From NCBI RefSeq assembly GCF_900094565.1, contig NZ_FMAF01000005.1:248001-312000 (forward strand): a DNA stretch of 64,000 nucleotides, read 5' to 3'. The notes beneath the pieces are model-generated. The model was not told the origin of the DNA and did no database searches. It saw only the letters and a program-made list of their open reading frames with translations. Source of the DNA: Martinezella lusitana. Its GTDB lineage: Bacteria > Pseudomonadota > Alphaproteobacteria > Rhizobiales > Rhizobiaceae. The position numbers and the translations under genes were made by a program. Positions 28,269 to 37,734 of the stretch are shown here, one piece after another (the stretch's first letter is position 1; the number at the start of each line of letters is the position of its first letter).

Positions 28269-28334
28269 TGCGTCCTCCTTGTCATGCACCGCTACAGCGA
28301 TCCGCGCGTGACCCAAGTGACGATTATTGCATCA

Positions 28335-28826
28335 TCAGCTTGCCTTGATGCGGATCACCTTTGCCGCGATCTTCTCGGCAAGCAGCTTCGGATTGCAGGC
28401 AAATATGCTGTCTGGCCGTCCGGCCGCGCACCAGACCTGATCATAGGCCAAGAGGCTTTCATCGACGAAAACAGGCAGTTCGACGAGATGACCGATCGGC
28501 GCGACGCCGCCGATGGCGAAGCCTGTTTCGTCGCGAACGCGGTCGATATCGGCGCGTTTCAGGCGGATCCCGTAAGTCGCCGCGATATAGGCCGTATCGG
28601 CGTTGTGCGCGCCGGAGACGAGAAGCAATGTCAGGCCGTGCGTATCGGCATTGACGAAGACCAGTGACTTGACGATCTGGCCAACGGCGCATCCGGCTGC
28701 CTTGGCGGCCTCTTCGGCTGTTCGCGTCGGTTGATCCATGCGCTTGATCGAGATATCCAGACCCAGATTGCGCGCCGCAAGCTCGACGCGTTCCAGGCTC
28801 GAAAGCTTCCTGCTGTCTTCGCTCAT
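28335..28826 (-). CDS. YbaK/ProX-type aminoacyl-tRNA deacylase
   Basis: The 163-residue protein has the YbaK domain that hydrolyses mischarged Cys-, Ala- or similar tRNAs in trans. The conserved Lys is in GQIVKSLVFV near residue 54, and GGVAPIGH is the family's GGxxPxGH-like loop. Its ATG overlaps the stop of the MBL gene by four bases (ATGA), so the two are translationally coupled. It is the last gene of the metG operon, which fits a tRNA proofreading role. Confidence 0.9.
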   Translation of the reverse strand: MSEDSRKLSSLERVELAARNLGLDISIKRMDQPTRTAEEAAKAAGCAVGQIVKSLVFVNADTHGLTLLLVSGAHNADTAYIAATYGIRLKRADIDRVRDETGFAIGGVAPIGHLVELPVFVDESLLAYDQVWCAAGRPDSIFACNPKLLAEKIAAKVIRIKAS

Positions 28827-29650
28827 AGATCGTCATCCTCCACGTCGAGCTCGATCTGCATCTGGTCGTAGGCCGGCTCGACATGATCGGGCGTTTCCGC
28901 CAGCACGGTTTCATAATCGAGCGGCGTATGCATATGGGTCAAGATAGCATGCTTCGGCCGCAGCCGTTCGATCCAGGCGAGCGATTGCTCCAGCGACAGG
29001 TGGCTTGGATGAAACCGATACTGCAAGGCATCGATGATCAGGACGTCGAGATCTTGAACTCTTTCAACGGATTCTGCCGGGAAATCACTGATATCGCTGC
29101 AATAAGCAAGGTTGCCGATGCGAAAGCCGAGCGAGTGAATATCGCCATGCAGCTGCTTGTGCGGCCAGAAGCGGATCGGACCGCCTGCCCCTTCGATCGT
29201 GAAGCTCTTGTCGAGGCTTTCAATCAGGACCGGCAGGACGATCGGCGGATAGCTGCTGCCGGGCGGCGTTTCCAGGCAATAGCGGAAGCCCTCGCGAATG
29301 CGATCCATGGTCGGCGGATCGGCATAGATCGGGATCCGCTCGTGGGAATTATGGAAGAAGCCGCGCAGATCGTCGATGCCGTGGATATGGTCGGCATGGG
29401 CATGGGTATAAAGCACGGCATCGACGGAGTTGACGCCGGCATGGATCATCTGTTCGCGGAAATCCGGACCCGTATCGATGACGACGGTCGTGATGCCGCC
29501 ATCCGGTGCGATTTGTTCAACGAGGAAAGCCGCGCGCGTGCGGCGGTTCTTCGCGTTTTTCGGATCGCAGGCACCCCAGTCGCCGGTGATGCGCGGCACG
29601 CCCGGCGACGAGGAACAACCCAATATGGTGAAGCGCCGCCGGTATGTCAC
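28823..29650 (-). CDS. PhnP-like MBL-fold metallohydrolase
   Basis: This 275-residue protein has a metallo-beta-lactamase fold with the metal motif HAHADHIHGIDDLR near residue 82. It starts at GTG (29650), four bases after tatD, with TILGCSSSPGVPRITGDWGA near the N-terminus. The PhnP-like group are cyclic phosphodiesterases, which is a reasonable but unproven function. It is part of the metG-tatD-MBL-ybaK run, an arrangement seen across Rhizobiales. Confidence 0.88.
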   Translation of the reverse strand: MTYRRRFTILGCSSSPGVPRITGDWGACDPKNAKNRRTRAAFLVEQIAPDGGITTVVIDTGPDFREQMIHAGVNSVDAVLYTHAHADHIHGIDDLRGFFHNSHERIPIYADPPTMDRIREGFRYCLETPPGSSYPPIVLPVLIESLDKSFTIEGAGGPIRFWPHKQLHGDIHSLGFRIGNLAYCSDISDFPAESVERVQDLDVLIIDALQYRFHPSHLSLEQSLAWIERLRPKHAILTHMHTPLDYETVLAETPDHVEPAYDQMQIELDVEDDDL

Positions 29651-29654
29651 GCTG

Positions 29655-30437
29655 TCAGACCCTTGTCATCTTCGAGAAGCAGCGGAAGGCATTCGCCGTG
29701 GTGATTTCGGCGATCTCGTCCATACTGACGCCGATCGTCTCCGCCAATACCTCGGCTGTGTTGACGACATAGGACGGTTCGTTGCGCTTGCCGCGCCAGC
29801 GCTTCGGCGCGAGATACGGCGCGTCGGTCTCGACCAGAAGCCGATCATGCGGGATCGTCTTGGCGATGTCGCGCAGCTCTTCCGACTTCGGGAAGGTCAG
29901 GATACCGGAGAATGAGATATAGCCGCCAAGCTCGACGCCCGTCCGGGCAAGGGCAGGGCCGGCCGAAAAGCAATGGAGGATGAAGGGAAAGGCCCCCTTC
30001 CCTGTTTCCTCCGTCAGGATCGCGGCCATGTCCTCGTCGGCGCTGCGGCTGTGAATGACAAGCGGCAGCTGCGTTTCGCGGGCGGCCGCGATATGGCGCA
30101 GGAATCCGGTCTTCTGGTCTTCGGGCTTGACGGTATCGTAGAAATAATCGAGCCCCGCCTCGCCGATCGCGACGATCTTTTCATGCTGGTTTGCCAGCCG
30201 GACGAGATCTTCGGTCTGGATATCAAGTTCCTGATCGGCACTGTTTGGATGCGTGCCGACCGAACAGAAAACCGATGGGTAGCGCTCGGTGAGCGCTAAC
30301 AGCCCATCGAGCTTTCGGACCTTGGTCGAGATCGTGACCATCTGCTTGACGCCCATTTCGTGGGCACGCGAGACGATCGCGTCACGCTCCTCCTCGAAGT
30401 CGGCAAAATCCAGGTGGCAATGCGTATCGATCAGCAT
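29655..30437 (-). CDS. TatD-family DNase/hydrolase
   Basis: This TIM-barrel metal-dependent hydrolase of 260 residues starts MLIDTHCHLDFADFEEERD, carrying the HxH metal pair. VAIGEAGLDYFYD supplies a Glu ligand, VIHSRSADED and LHCFSAG further His ligands, and VETDAPYLAP the catalytic Asp. TatD proteins have 3'-5' exonuclease activity; a role in processing DNA or damage is assumed. It lies eight bases downstream of metG. Confidence 0.95.
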   Translation of the reverse strand: MLIDTHCHLDFADFEEERDAIVSRAHEMGVKQMVTISTKVRKLDGLLALTERYPSVFCSVGTHPNSADQELDIQTEDLVRLANQHEKIVAIGEAGLDYFYDTVKPEDQKTGFLRHIAAARETQLPLVIHSRSADEDMAAILTEETGKGAFPFILHCFSAGPALARTGVELGGYISFSGILTFPKSEELRDIAKTIPHDRLLVETDAPYLAPKRWRGKRNEPSYVVNTAEVLAETIGVSMDEIAEITTANAFRCFSKMTRV

Positions 30438-30445
30438 GGAAAACC

Positions 30446-31999
30446 CTATTCGACGGTCGGCGCGACATAGCGCGGGAAGACCGGCTTGGGGGCTTCCAGC
30501 GGCGTTCCCGCAACGAGGCGGCCTGCCTCGCCGAGCGCTGCGAAATCACGCTTGTCTGAGGGAATGGCGATGAGATCCAGCAGCTTGGCGGCCGAATCCG
30601 GCATGAATGGCTGCAGCAGAATGCCGATCTGGCGCACGACGTCGGCCGTGACATAGAGCACGGTCGCCATGCGAGCCGGGTCGGTCTTCTTCAGCGCCCA
30701 AGGTTCCTGGCTTGCAAAATAGCGGTCCGTCTCCGAAACGACGGCGATAATAGACGCCAGCGCGCGGTGGATGAGCTGCTTGCCCATATCTTCGCGGGTC
30801 GAGGCCAGCAACGCGTCGGCTTGCGCGAGAAGAGCCTTGTCCTCGTCGGTCAGCGGGCCGCATTCGGGAATCTGCCCGTCGCAGTTCTTGACGATCATCG
30901 ACAGCGAGCGGCTGGCGAGATTGCCGATGCCGTTGGCGAGGTCGGAGTTGATACGCGTGCCGATTGCCTCTTCGCTATAGCTTCCGTCCTGGCCGAAGGA
31001 GACTTCGCGCAGGAAGAAATAGCGCACCTGGTCGAGACCGAAATGGTTTACGAGGTTGACCGGATCGACGACGTTGCCGAGCGACTTCGACATCTTCTCG
31101 CCCTTGTTGAGCAGGAAGCCGTGGGCATAGACGCGCTTCGGCAGAGGCAGCTTTGCCGACATCAGGAAGGCTGGCCAGTAGACGGCGTGGAAGCGGATGA
31201 TGTCCTTGCCGATGATGTGCACGTCGGCCGGCCAGTATTTCGCCCGCGGATTGTTCCGGTCCTCGATGTAGCCGGTGGCGGTAATGTAGTTCGTCAGCGC
31301 ATCGACCCAGACATACATGACGTGCGCTGGATCGTTTGGCACCTTGATGCCCCAATCGAACGTAGTGCGCGAGACCGACAGATCCTTCAGGCCGGATTTT
31401 ACAAACGAAATCACCTCGTTGCGGCGCTCTGCCGGACCGATGAAGTCGGGGTTTTCCTCATAGAGCTTCAGCAGCCGGTCCTGATATTCGGAGAGTTTGA
31501 AGAAATAGCTTTCCTCCTGAACCCATTCGACCGGCGTGCCTTGAGGCCCGTAGCGCACGCCGTCGGCGCGCAGCTCGGTTTCGTTTTCCTGGTAGTAGGC
31601 TTCGTCGCGAACCGAATACCAGCCGGCGTAGGAATCCTTGTAGATGTCGCCGGCATCGGCCATCAGGTTCCAGATGTTCTGAGAGGTCTCGTGGTGCCGC
31701 GGCTGGGTCGTGCGGATGAAGTCGTCGTTGGACGCATTCAGCAGCTTGCCCATCGCCTGGAATTCGTCGGAATTGCGGTTGGCGAGCTGCTGCGGCGTCA
31801 GGCCCTCGGCGCGCGCCGTCTGCTGCATCTTCTGGCCATGTTCGTCCGTACCCGTCAGGAAAAACACGTCGCGCCCATCCAGGCGCTGGAATCGCGCCAG
31901 GGCATCGGTGGCAATCAGCTCATAGGCATGGCCGATATGCGGCTTGCCATTGGGATAGGCGATTGCGGTGGTGATGTAGAACGGGGTCTTTTCGGTCAT
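30446..31999 (-). CDS. metG: Methionyl-tRNA synthetase
   Basis: It charges tRNA-Met. The 517-residue product is the short form without the C-terminal tRNA-binding domain. The class I motifs are [13 protein letters not shown] near residue 20 and KMSKSLGNV near residue 305. There is no four-cysteine zinc knuckle in the connective peptide, as in the shorter MetRS type. It is the first gene of the metG-tatD-MBL-ybaK operon. The region upstream, which in relatives often carries holB, here holds a divergent TSUP permease. Confidence 0.97.
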   Translation of the reverse strand: MTEKTPFYITTAIAYPNGKPHIGHAYELIATDALARFQRLDGRDVFFLTGTDEHGQKMQQTARAEGLTPQQLANRNSDEFQAMGKLLNASNDDFIRTTQPRHHETSQNIWNLMADAGDIYKDSYAGWYSVRDEAYYQENETELRADGVRYGPQGTPVEWVQEESYFFKLSEYQDRLLKLYEENPDFIGPAERRNEVISFVKSGLKDLSVSRTTFDWGIKVPNDPAHVMYVWVDALTNYITATGYIEDRNNPRAKYWPADVHIIGKDIIRFHAVYWPAFLMSAKLPLPKRVYAHGFLLNKGEKMSKSLGNVVDPVNLVNHFGLDQVRYFFLREVSFGQDGSYSEEAIGTRINSDLANGIGNLASRSLSMIVKNCDGQIPECGPLTDEDKALLAQADALLASTREDMGKQLIHRALASIIAVVSETDRYFASQEPWALKKTDPARMATVLYVTADVVRQIGILLQPFMPDSAAKLLDLIAIPSDKRDFAALGEAGRLVAGTPLEAPKPVFPRYVAPTVE

Positions 32000-32193
32000 G
32001 TCAGGCAGGGATCCGCTTTTACGGTTGCGTCTCTGTTATTCTTGGCTCCGCTCGCTTTAGCGCATGTTTGCCGGGAGCGAAACACCAAGTTTCGCGCGCG
32101 CAGCATTCGGAACTCCAGAAGCGTGCCTTGCTTGACAGGGTCCCGCCTCGGCTTTACCCCTTCGAGGAACCAAAGCGCAGGACAGAGATCATC

Positions 32194-32253
32194 GTGAATT
32201 TCATTGATTTTTTTAGCAGCCTGTCCAACGGCTTTATAGGGCCGTGGTTTTGA
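32194..32253 (+). other. Possible 19-codon leader peptide before the TSUP gene
   Basis: A GTG with AGGACAGAG about eight bases upstream opens a short frame (VNFIDFFSSLSNGF, ending IGPWF). Its TGA overlaps a possible TTG start of the permease (TTGA at 32250-32253). This arrangement would allow coupled translation. It could also be chance; there is no family support. Confidence 0.2.
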
Positions 32254-33050
32254 GTTTGATCACTTCCTTTCAACCACTCTATTCCCTTTCCGGCTTCTTC
32301 GTCGGCATGCTGGTCGGCATTACCGGCGTTGGCGGCGGGTCGTTGATGACACCGTTGCTGGTGCTGCTGTTCGGCGTGCATCCGGCGACCGCCGTTGGCA
32401 CCGACCTGCTCTATGCCGCAATTACGAAAACGGCGGGAACAGCCGTCCACGGCATGCATGGACGCGTCAATTGGAGAGTGGTCAGCCTATTGGCCTCGGG
32501 CAGCGTCCCGGCAGCACTGGCCATGCTCTGGATCATGGCCGGCGTCAATCGCGAGAGCCCAGCGGTCGCCCACACCATCACCCTGTCTCTCGGCTGTCTT
32601 CTGCTGCTGACGGCACTCATGCTGATCTTCCGTGGGCAGATACTGAATGCCATACGGAAATGGCGCGGCGAGCGCGGCACGCTCACGCCGCGCACCATCG
32701 CCTTGCTGACCGTCACTCTCGGCCTCCTGCTCGGAATACTCGTCACGATGACATCGGTCGGCGCCGGTGCGCTCGGCGTCACCGTGCTGCTGGTGCTTTA
32801 TCCGCAAACGGACGTCCGCGAGATCGTCGGCTCGGACATCGTGCATGCGGTGCCGCTGACCCTGATCGGCGGCATGGGATACTGGTTCATCGGCGAGATC
32901 AACTGGACCATGCTGTTCGCGCTGCTCGTCGGGTCCATTCCCGGCATCGTCGCCGGCAGCCTGCTGGCGCCGCGTCTGCACGAGCGATCCGTGCGCATCA
33001 TTCTCGCCGTCACGCTGACGATCGTCGCCTGGAAGCTTATCTTTCCTTGA
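32244..33050 (+). CDS. TSUP (TauE/SafE) family membrane permease
   Basis: The family moves sulfite, sulfonates or other small anions across the inner membrane. The 268-residue protein has the duplicated TSUP halves: GMLVGITGVGGGSLMTPLL near residue 20 and GILVTMTSVGAGALGVTVLL near residue 165. About eight spans are predicted. The start may be GTG 32244 or TTG 32250. It is divergent from metG and convergent with a LysR gene 16 bases away. The substrate is unknown. Confidence 0.9.
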   Translation: MVLSLITSFQPLYSLSGFFVGMLVGITGVGGGSLMTPLLVLLFGVHPATAVGTDLLYAAITKTAGTAVHGMHGRVNWRVVSLLASGSVPAALAMLWIMAGVNRESPAVAHTITLSLGCLLLLTALMLIFRGQILNAIRKWRGERGTLTPRTIALLTVTLGLLLGILVTMTSVGAGALGVTVLLVLYPQTDVREIVGSDIVHAVPLTLIGGMGYWFIGEINWTMLFALLVGSIPGIVAGSLLAPRLHERSVRIILAVTLTIVAWKLIFP

Positions 33051-33066
33051 GGCAATTCCATCGCCT

Positions 33067-33966
33067 TCAGATCGCAGGGTTTGCCGTCCGCGCTTCCATG
33101 AGAAGCCAATTTGCAAAAACCTGTATTGGGCCGTCACTCAATCGGATCGGCTCCGGCAGGATGAGGCAGAAGGTTTTGGAGATCGACTGACCGTCAGGCC
33201 AAGGCGCAATCAAGCGACCTTCCGCCAATTCTGTTTCAACATAGAGGCGCGGCACCAGCGCGACGCCGAGCCCCGCTAGCGCGGCCTCAATCAGCATGAC
33301 ATGCAGATCATAACGGGGACCGATCGTAGGATTGGTCAATACGATCCCTGTCTCCTGTGCATAGCGTTGCCAGGCATCCGGGTTTTGGCGTCGATGGAGG
33401 CGCGGCAGTTCATTAAGCGATACCCTGCCCTCACCTCGATCGAGAAGCGCCGGATGGCAAACAGGAACCAAGGTTTCATGCAGCAGTCGGTGTGTTCTCA
33501 TTCCGGTCCACGCAGGATGCTCGAAATGGATCGCAGCGTCGAAACCGCTTCCCGCAAGGACAAAAGGCTCCATCCGCTCGGCAAGATGCACGATAATATT
33601 CGGGTGCTTTTCCCGAAAATGCATCAAACGGGGGATGAGCCAGCGAGCGGCGAAAGTCGGGATGGTGGCGATGTCGATACTCCCGCCGTCGCTCGGCTCA
33701 CCCATCAGATATTGACTGTCACGTTCCAGCCGATCCAGCGACTCACGAACCTGAATTGCATAACGTTCTCCATTGGGCAAAAGCCGAACGCGATTGCCGA
33801 CGCGCTCGAACAACGTGACGCCGAGGAAAGCTTCGAGCCGGCCTATCTGGCGGCTGATCGCCCCTTCGGTCAGGGCCAATTCGTCGGCAGCGCGAGCGAA
33901 GCTTCCGTGACGAGCCGATGCCTCGAACGCCATGAGTGCGGAATTGCTTGGAATCTTACGGCGCAT
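33067..33966 (-). CDS. LysR-family regulator (GcvA-like)
   Basis: This 299-residue regulator has its winged helix in residues 1-65 (SNSALMAFEASARHGSFARAAD, then ELALTEGAISRQIGRLEAFLG). The effector domain starts around residue 95 (SIDIATIPTFAARWLIPRL), the GcvA/AmpR-like subgroup. It is divergent from the EthD-like/tautomerase/MBL operon. The gap has TTGATATT and AATATCAA arms 62 bases apart. It is the probable controller of that operon. Confidence 0.92.
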   Translation of the reverse strand: MRRKIPSNSALMAFEASARHGSFARAADELALTEGAISRQIGRLEAFLGVTLFERVGNRVRLLPNGERYAIQVRESLDRLERDSQYLMGEPSDGGSIDIATIPTFAARWLIPRLMHFREKHPNIIVHLAERMEPFVLAGSGFDAAIHFEHPAWTGMRTHRLLHETLVPVCHPALLDRGEGRVSLNELPRLHRRQNPDAWQRYAQETGIVLTNPTIGPRYDLHVMLIEAALAGLGVALVPRLYVETELAEGRLIAPWPDGQSISKTFCLILPEPIRLSDGPIQVFANWLLMEARTANPAI

Positions 33967-34011
33967 GAGTGGTTCCTGACATGATGGCTCGGCACACGAT
34001 CCGCCGTTACC

Positions 34012-34089
34012 TTGATATTAAATCACTGAAGCATGACCCGATGTCGATATATTGGCCGTGATCGGCAGTTTATCATGATCAAATATCAA
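34012..34089. promoter_or_regulatory. Inverted TTGATATT ... AATATCAA arms in the LysR-operon gap
   Basis: TTGATATT at 34012-34019 and AATATCAA at 34082-34089 are exact inverted copies in the 168-base gap. The spacing is long for one dimer site but fits the two-site DNA bending used by LysR tetramers. Its use is inferred only from position and symmetry. Confidence 0.4.
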
Positions 34090-34134
34090 TGAGAAACAAG
34101 ATCGGAAGCCGGTGCAACGGTCGGAGGTGATACG

Positions 34135-34680
34135 ATGATCTATACGGTAGAATGCAGCTTTGCCGATCCACACAGCGAAGCGGAATGGAATGAGTTCTAT
34201 AGTCTGGACAAACTGCCAGCCCTCATTTCAGTGAGCGGTTTCCAAACCTCGCAGCGTTTCAAGGCGTTGAGCCGCGGCTGCCCCGTCTATCTCGCCATTC
34301 ATTCGATCGACGGCCTCGATGTTCTGACGGGTGAAAAATATCGCAAAAAGGGCGGCGGCAATTTCGCGCGCTGGCAGCAGCACATCACTGACTGGCACCG
34401 AAACCTTTATGATGGCGTCGAGCGGGCGCCAGCAATCGATGAGGGCGAATATCTGGCGTTGAGCGCAAAGGGCCCCGAGCCTCTGATCCGGTTAGGCCTC
34501 GCTCCACAGGCGATGCAGGCGGTCGCTATGGAAAAGTTCCCCGAATACCGCTGGCTCGCCAAGGTGGAGCGCACCAAGACGCCTGACCTCGAGCGTCTGC
34601 CGGAAGACGTCCACATTTATGAGCCGATGACGACGCAGTTGACGAACGGCAACGGCGGCGCCTTCGCGAAGCCTCGGTAA
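34135..34680 (+). CDS. EthD/dimeric alpha-beta-barrel-like protein, uncharacterised
   Basis: The 181-residue product follows a strong GGAGGTGAT ribosome binding site. The N-terminal half (MIYTVECSFADPHSEAEWN, then FYSLDKLPALISVSGFQTSQ) resembles a ferredoxin-like EthD-type barrel; KGGGNFARWQQHITDWHR is a distinctive block. The second half has no recognised fold. Homologues known to me are annotated only by vague names, so I give no function. It is the first gene of a three-gene operon with a tautomerase and an MBL hydrolase. Confidence 0.8.
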   Translation: MIYTVECSFADPHSEAEWNEFYSLDKLPALISVSGFQTSQRFKALSRGCPVYLAIHSIDGLDVLTGEKYRKKGGGNFARWQQHITDWHRNLYDGVERAPAIDEGEYLALSAKGPEPLIRLGLAPQAMQAVAMEKFPEYRWLAKVERTKTPDLERLPEDVHIYEPMTTQLTNGNGGAFAKPR

Positions 34681-34686
34681 GTGCCG

Positions 34687-35013
34687 ATGCCGAATGTCAC
34701 GATATTCATCCCCGCAGATAGGATGCCGCCGGACGGAGCACTCGCGGCCCTCGCGGAGCAATGCACCGAACTCTGCACGGGCATCCTACGGGCCGCATTA
34801 GTCAGTGTGCATGTTATCTATGTCGCTGTTCGGCATGGGCGAGGTCACCCCGTCTTTGCAGAAATCCAATATCGCCTTGAACCCTTTCGGTCGCCGCCGG
34901 TGATGGAGCGGTTCATGGAAGGCCTGGATGAAGCCATCAGGCGCAATCTCGACCTCACCGCGCGCATCCGTTGCTTTGGTTATGCAGCGTCGAGCATCTA
35001 CGCACGAAATTGA
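34687..35013 (+). CDS. Tautomerase-like protein
   Basis: This product of about 108 residues starts at ATG 34687, seven bases after the preceding stop, giving MPNVTIFIPADRMPP; the GTG at 34681 would also place Pro next to the initiator. After Met removal Pro1 would be N-terminal, the catalytic base of the tautomerase/4-oxalocrotonate tautomerase superfamily. The later RNLDLTARIRCFGYAASSIY resembles the C-terminal strand of that fold. It may act on an intermediate handled by its operon neighbours. Confidence 0.75.
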   Translation: MPNVTIFIPADRMPPDGALAALAEQCTELCTGILRAALVSVHVIYVAVRHGRGHPVFAEIQYRLEPFRSPPVMERFMEGLDEAIRRNLDLTARIRCFGYAASSIYARN

Positions 35014-35034
35014 GCTGACGCTCAGAGAGAACCG

Positions 35035-35874
35035 ATGACAGATATTCCCAGCCAGCAGGTCGGCGACTTAACAATCACGGCCATCAGCGATGGCTATCTC
35101 GCCGGCAGCCTCGACCTGCTCTCGAATATCGCCCCGGCAGATGCCTCACACATGCAGGAGAAGGCGGGCGTGAAGGATCATGCCGCGATCCACATCAGCT
35201 GCTACCTGGTGCGTGGCGGTGGCCGCACTATCCTGATCGACGCGGGAGGGGGTGGCTTCAAACAGTGGGGTGGTCGGCTGACGGCCAATCTCGCGCTGGC
35301 CGGCGTCCAGCCTTCCGGGATCGACACGATCCTGTTGACACATGCCCATCCCGATCATGTCGGAGGGCTGGTGAGCGCTTCAGGAGAAGCCGCCTTTCCG
35401 AATGCCGAGCTTGTTGCCCACCATCGGGAAATCGCATTCTGGCAGGATGACGGCAATCTGAGCCGCGCCTCCGGTCGCGCCCGTGGCAACTTCTTCCTGG
35501 CGCGTCAGGCGTTCGACGGCTATCGCGACAGACTGCGCACCTTCGATGCCGGTGAGGTGCTTCCCGGCGTGACGGCGATGCCGCTGCCGGGCCACACGGT
35601 CGGGCACACCGGTTATCGTCTCGATTCTTGCGACCGGAATCTGCTGGTCTGGGGAGATGTTGTCCATTTCCCCCAGATTCAGGTTCCGCGACCGGATGTG
35701 TCGATCGCGTTCGATCAGGATTCACATCTCGCTGCGGCCACACGGTCGAGGTTGCTGGATCTCGTCAACTCCGAAAGGCTGCTGATCGCCGGTATGCACC
35801 TCGGCGAACTCGGTTTTGCGCACATCGAGCGGGCGGACGGAAGCTATCGCGTCATCTATGCTCAGCTAACTTAA
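35035..35874 (+). CDS. MBL-fold metallohydrolase
   Basis: This 279-residue protein has the dinuclear metal motif HAHPDHVGG near residue 103 (ILLTHAHPDHVGGLV). Further ligands are in PLPGHTVGHTGY and LLVWGDVVHFPQ. The architecture resembles the lactonase/phosphotriesterase-like (MPH) group rather than class B beta-lactamases. The last codons overlap the convergent holB stop by four bases. With the tautomerase and EthD-like genes it suggests a short catabolic or detoxification route, not identified here. Confidence 0.88.
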   Translation: MTDIPSQQVGDLTITAISDGYLAGSLDLLSNIAPADASHMQEKAGVKDHAAIHISCYLVRGGGRTILIDAGGGGFKQWGGRLTANLALAGVQPSGIDTILLTHAHPDHVGGLVSASGEAAFPNAELVAHHREIAFWQDDGNLSRASGRARGNFFLARQAFDGYRDRLRTFDAGEVLPGVTAMPLPGHTVGHTGYRLDSCDRNLLVWGDVVHFPQIQVPRPDVSIAFDQDSHLAAATRSRLLDLVNSERLLIAGMHLGELGFAHIERADGSYRVIYAQLT

Positions 35875-36902
35875 GCCGAAAGCTGCTGCTTAAGTTCACC
35901 GAGGACGGTAATGAGCGTCTGCTTGCGATCGAGATTGTAGGCCTGCGAGATATTGAGCCGTTCGGTGGTCTCGGAGTGGAGACGGGCCAATCTCTCCGCC
36001 GTGCCGATATATCCGCCAAGTGCGGCGGCCCTTGCGCGGTCTGCGATATCATCGCCGATATGGGATATGAAGAAGCCGAAAATCGTGTCGCTGTCCTTGC
36101 CCGAAAGCGCATCGGCGAGGCGGTGCATCGCCTTGCGGGCCGCTGGTCCATCCGCCGAGAGAACCTGCCGATAGGCTTCGATGATCTCGCCGCCGCCATA
36201 GTTCAGCAGCTTGAGCGCCTCGCTGACGCTGCCCTTGGCTGCCGGGAGCAATTCACTCCCCTTCCCGGCCGGCACGCCGAGATTCTCGAGCGCCAGGCGC
36301 AGAGCCTCGTCTCCGAGCGGCGCTAGTTTCAATGGCAGGCAACGCGAACGGATCGTCGGCAGAAGCCTGCCCGGCGCATGCGACAGGACGAGGAACAGCG
36401 CCCGCTTCGGCGGCTCCTCGAGAATTTTCAGGATGGCGTTGGCGGCGTTGCGGTTGAGGTCGTCGGCTGGATCGATGATGACGATCCGCCAGTTGCCGGT
36501 GCCGGAGGTCTGCGAAAAGAACTTTCCGGCGCGACGCACCTCATCCACCGTGATTGCGGATTTCACCTTGCCGGTCTTGTCGTCGATGGGACGGGAGAGA
36601 TGCAGCAGATTGTGGGATGCCCCGCCGGAAATCTGACGGCTGATGGCCGAGGACGGATCGGGATCTCCGATCGTCTCGGGCGCGGATGCCGGGTCGGGAT
36701 GGGACAGGACATGATTGGCGAAACGAAAGGCGAGCGTCGCCTTGCCTATCCCCTCGGGTCCCTCGATCAGCACGGCATGATGACCCTTGCCGGAGCGATA
36801 GGATTGCGCCAGGAAGGCTTCCGCCTCCTCATGGCCGAAGAGCCTGGGATTGTCCTGTGGAGGGATCGCGCCGTCGAGAACGCCGGGCCGTTCCTCGCTC
36901 AT
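35871..36902 (-). CDS. holB: DNA polymerase III subunit delta'
   Basis: This clamp-loader subunit is 343 residues long. The N-terminal AAA+ region has GPEGIGKATLAFRFANHVL, then RRAGKFFSQTSGTGNWRIVI, IDPADDLNRNAANAILKILE and PPKRALFLVLSHAPGRLLPT, the conserved delta' blocks ending in the SRC-type IRSRC motif. Its ATG overlaps the stop of tmk by four bases, so the two are coupled. In many Rhizobiales metG follows directly; here about 3.9 kb intervenes. Confidence 0.95.
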   Translation of the reverse strand: MSEERPGVLDGAIPPQDNPRLFGHEEAEAFLAQSYRSGKGHHAVLIEGPEGIGKATLAFRFANHVLSHPDPASAPETIGDPDPSSAISRQISGGASHNLLHLSRPIDDKTGKVKSAITVDEVRRAGKFFSQTSGTGNWRIVIIDPADDLNRNAANAILKILEEPPKRALFLVLSHAPGRLLPTIRSRCLPLKLAPLGDEALRLALENLGVPAGKGSELLPAAKGSVSEALKLLNYGGGEIIEAYRQVLSADGPAARKAMHRLADALSGKDSDTIFGFFISHIGDDIADRARAAALGGYIGTAERLARLHSETTERLNISQAYNLDRKQTLITVLGELKQQLSA

Positions 36903-37582
36903 TGCGCCGCTTCCGATCTCGCAGAAGAGATATTGGCGGCGGGCCCGAGCCGCCTGTCGACGATCGCGGCAATGTCCTCGGCAATCTCGTCTTCCGAGCG
37001 GAGCGCGTCGACGACGTGGCAGCGATCCGGTTCGCGCGCGGCGATATCGAGAAAGGCCTCCCGGCGTTTCTCATGGGTCTGCATCTCTTCCTTTTCGAAG
37101 CGATCCGGCGCTGTGACGGCAGAGGCGCGCTTGCGCGCGCGCTCAAGCCCGATCTCGGCGGGAATGTCGAGGATCAGCGTGCAATCGGGAATAACGCCAT
37201 TGACGGCAACCCTTTGCAACGCCTCGATATAATCGGCTTCGAGATTGCCGGTTACGCCCTGATAGACGCGCGACGAGTCCATGAAACGATCGCAAAGGAC
37301 GATGGTGCCGCGCGCCAGCGCCGGGCGAATGACTTCCTCGACATGATCGTTGCGCGCAGCGGCAAAGAGGATGGCCTCCATGCGCGTGCCGAACATCTCG
37401 GCGGCCCCGGAGAGCAGCACATGGCGGACGGATTCGGCACCCGGGGAGCCGCCCGGCTCGCGCGTGACCAGCACGTCATGGCCGAGCTCGCGCAACCGTT
37501 CGGCCAACCGGCGGATCTGGGTGGATTTCCCGGCCCCTTCCCCGCCTTCGAAGCTTACGAATAATCCGTTTGCATCAGCCAA
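36899..37582 (-). CDS. tmk: Thymidylate kinase
   Basis: It phosphorylates dTMP to dTDP for DNA synthesis. The 227-residue length is standard. The P-loop is FEGGEGAGKST near residue 10, the TREPGG substrate motif near residue 40, and CDRFMDSSRVYQG the DRY-type motif near residue 95. The LID region near residue 140 carries RARKRA. It is followed by holB with a four-base overlap, and dac lies 152 bases upstream. Confidence 0.97.
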   Translation of the reverse strand: MADANGLFVSFEGGEGAGKSTQIRRLAERLRELGHDVLVTREPGGSPGAESVRHVLLSGAAEMFGTRMEAILFAAARNDHVEEVIRPALARGTIVLCDRFMDSSRVYQGVTGNLEADYIEALQRVAVNGVIPDCTLILDIPAEIGLERARKRASAVTAPDRFEKEEMQTHEKRREAFLDIAAREPDRCHVVDALRSEDEIAEDIAAIVDRRLGPAANISSARSEAAQ

Positions 37583-37734
37583 TGATCATGTCCTGCACTT
37601 TTCGCCTGCCGTCCGCTCGGCACGCGATACGTCTCTTGTTTAACCCAAGACATGCCGGGGTGGAACCGTGCATGTATCGGCGCCCGCCATTCTATATGGG
37701 GTGTGAACAGGGATTTCGCGAGCCATGCAACCCG

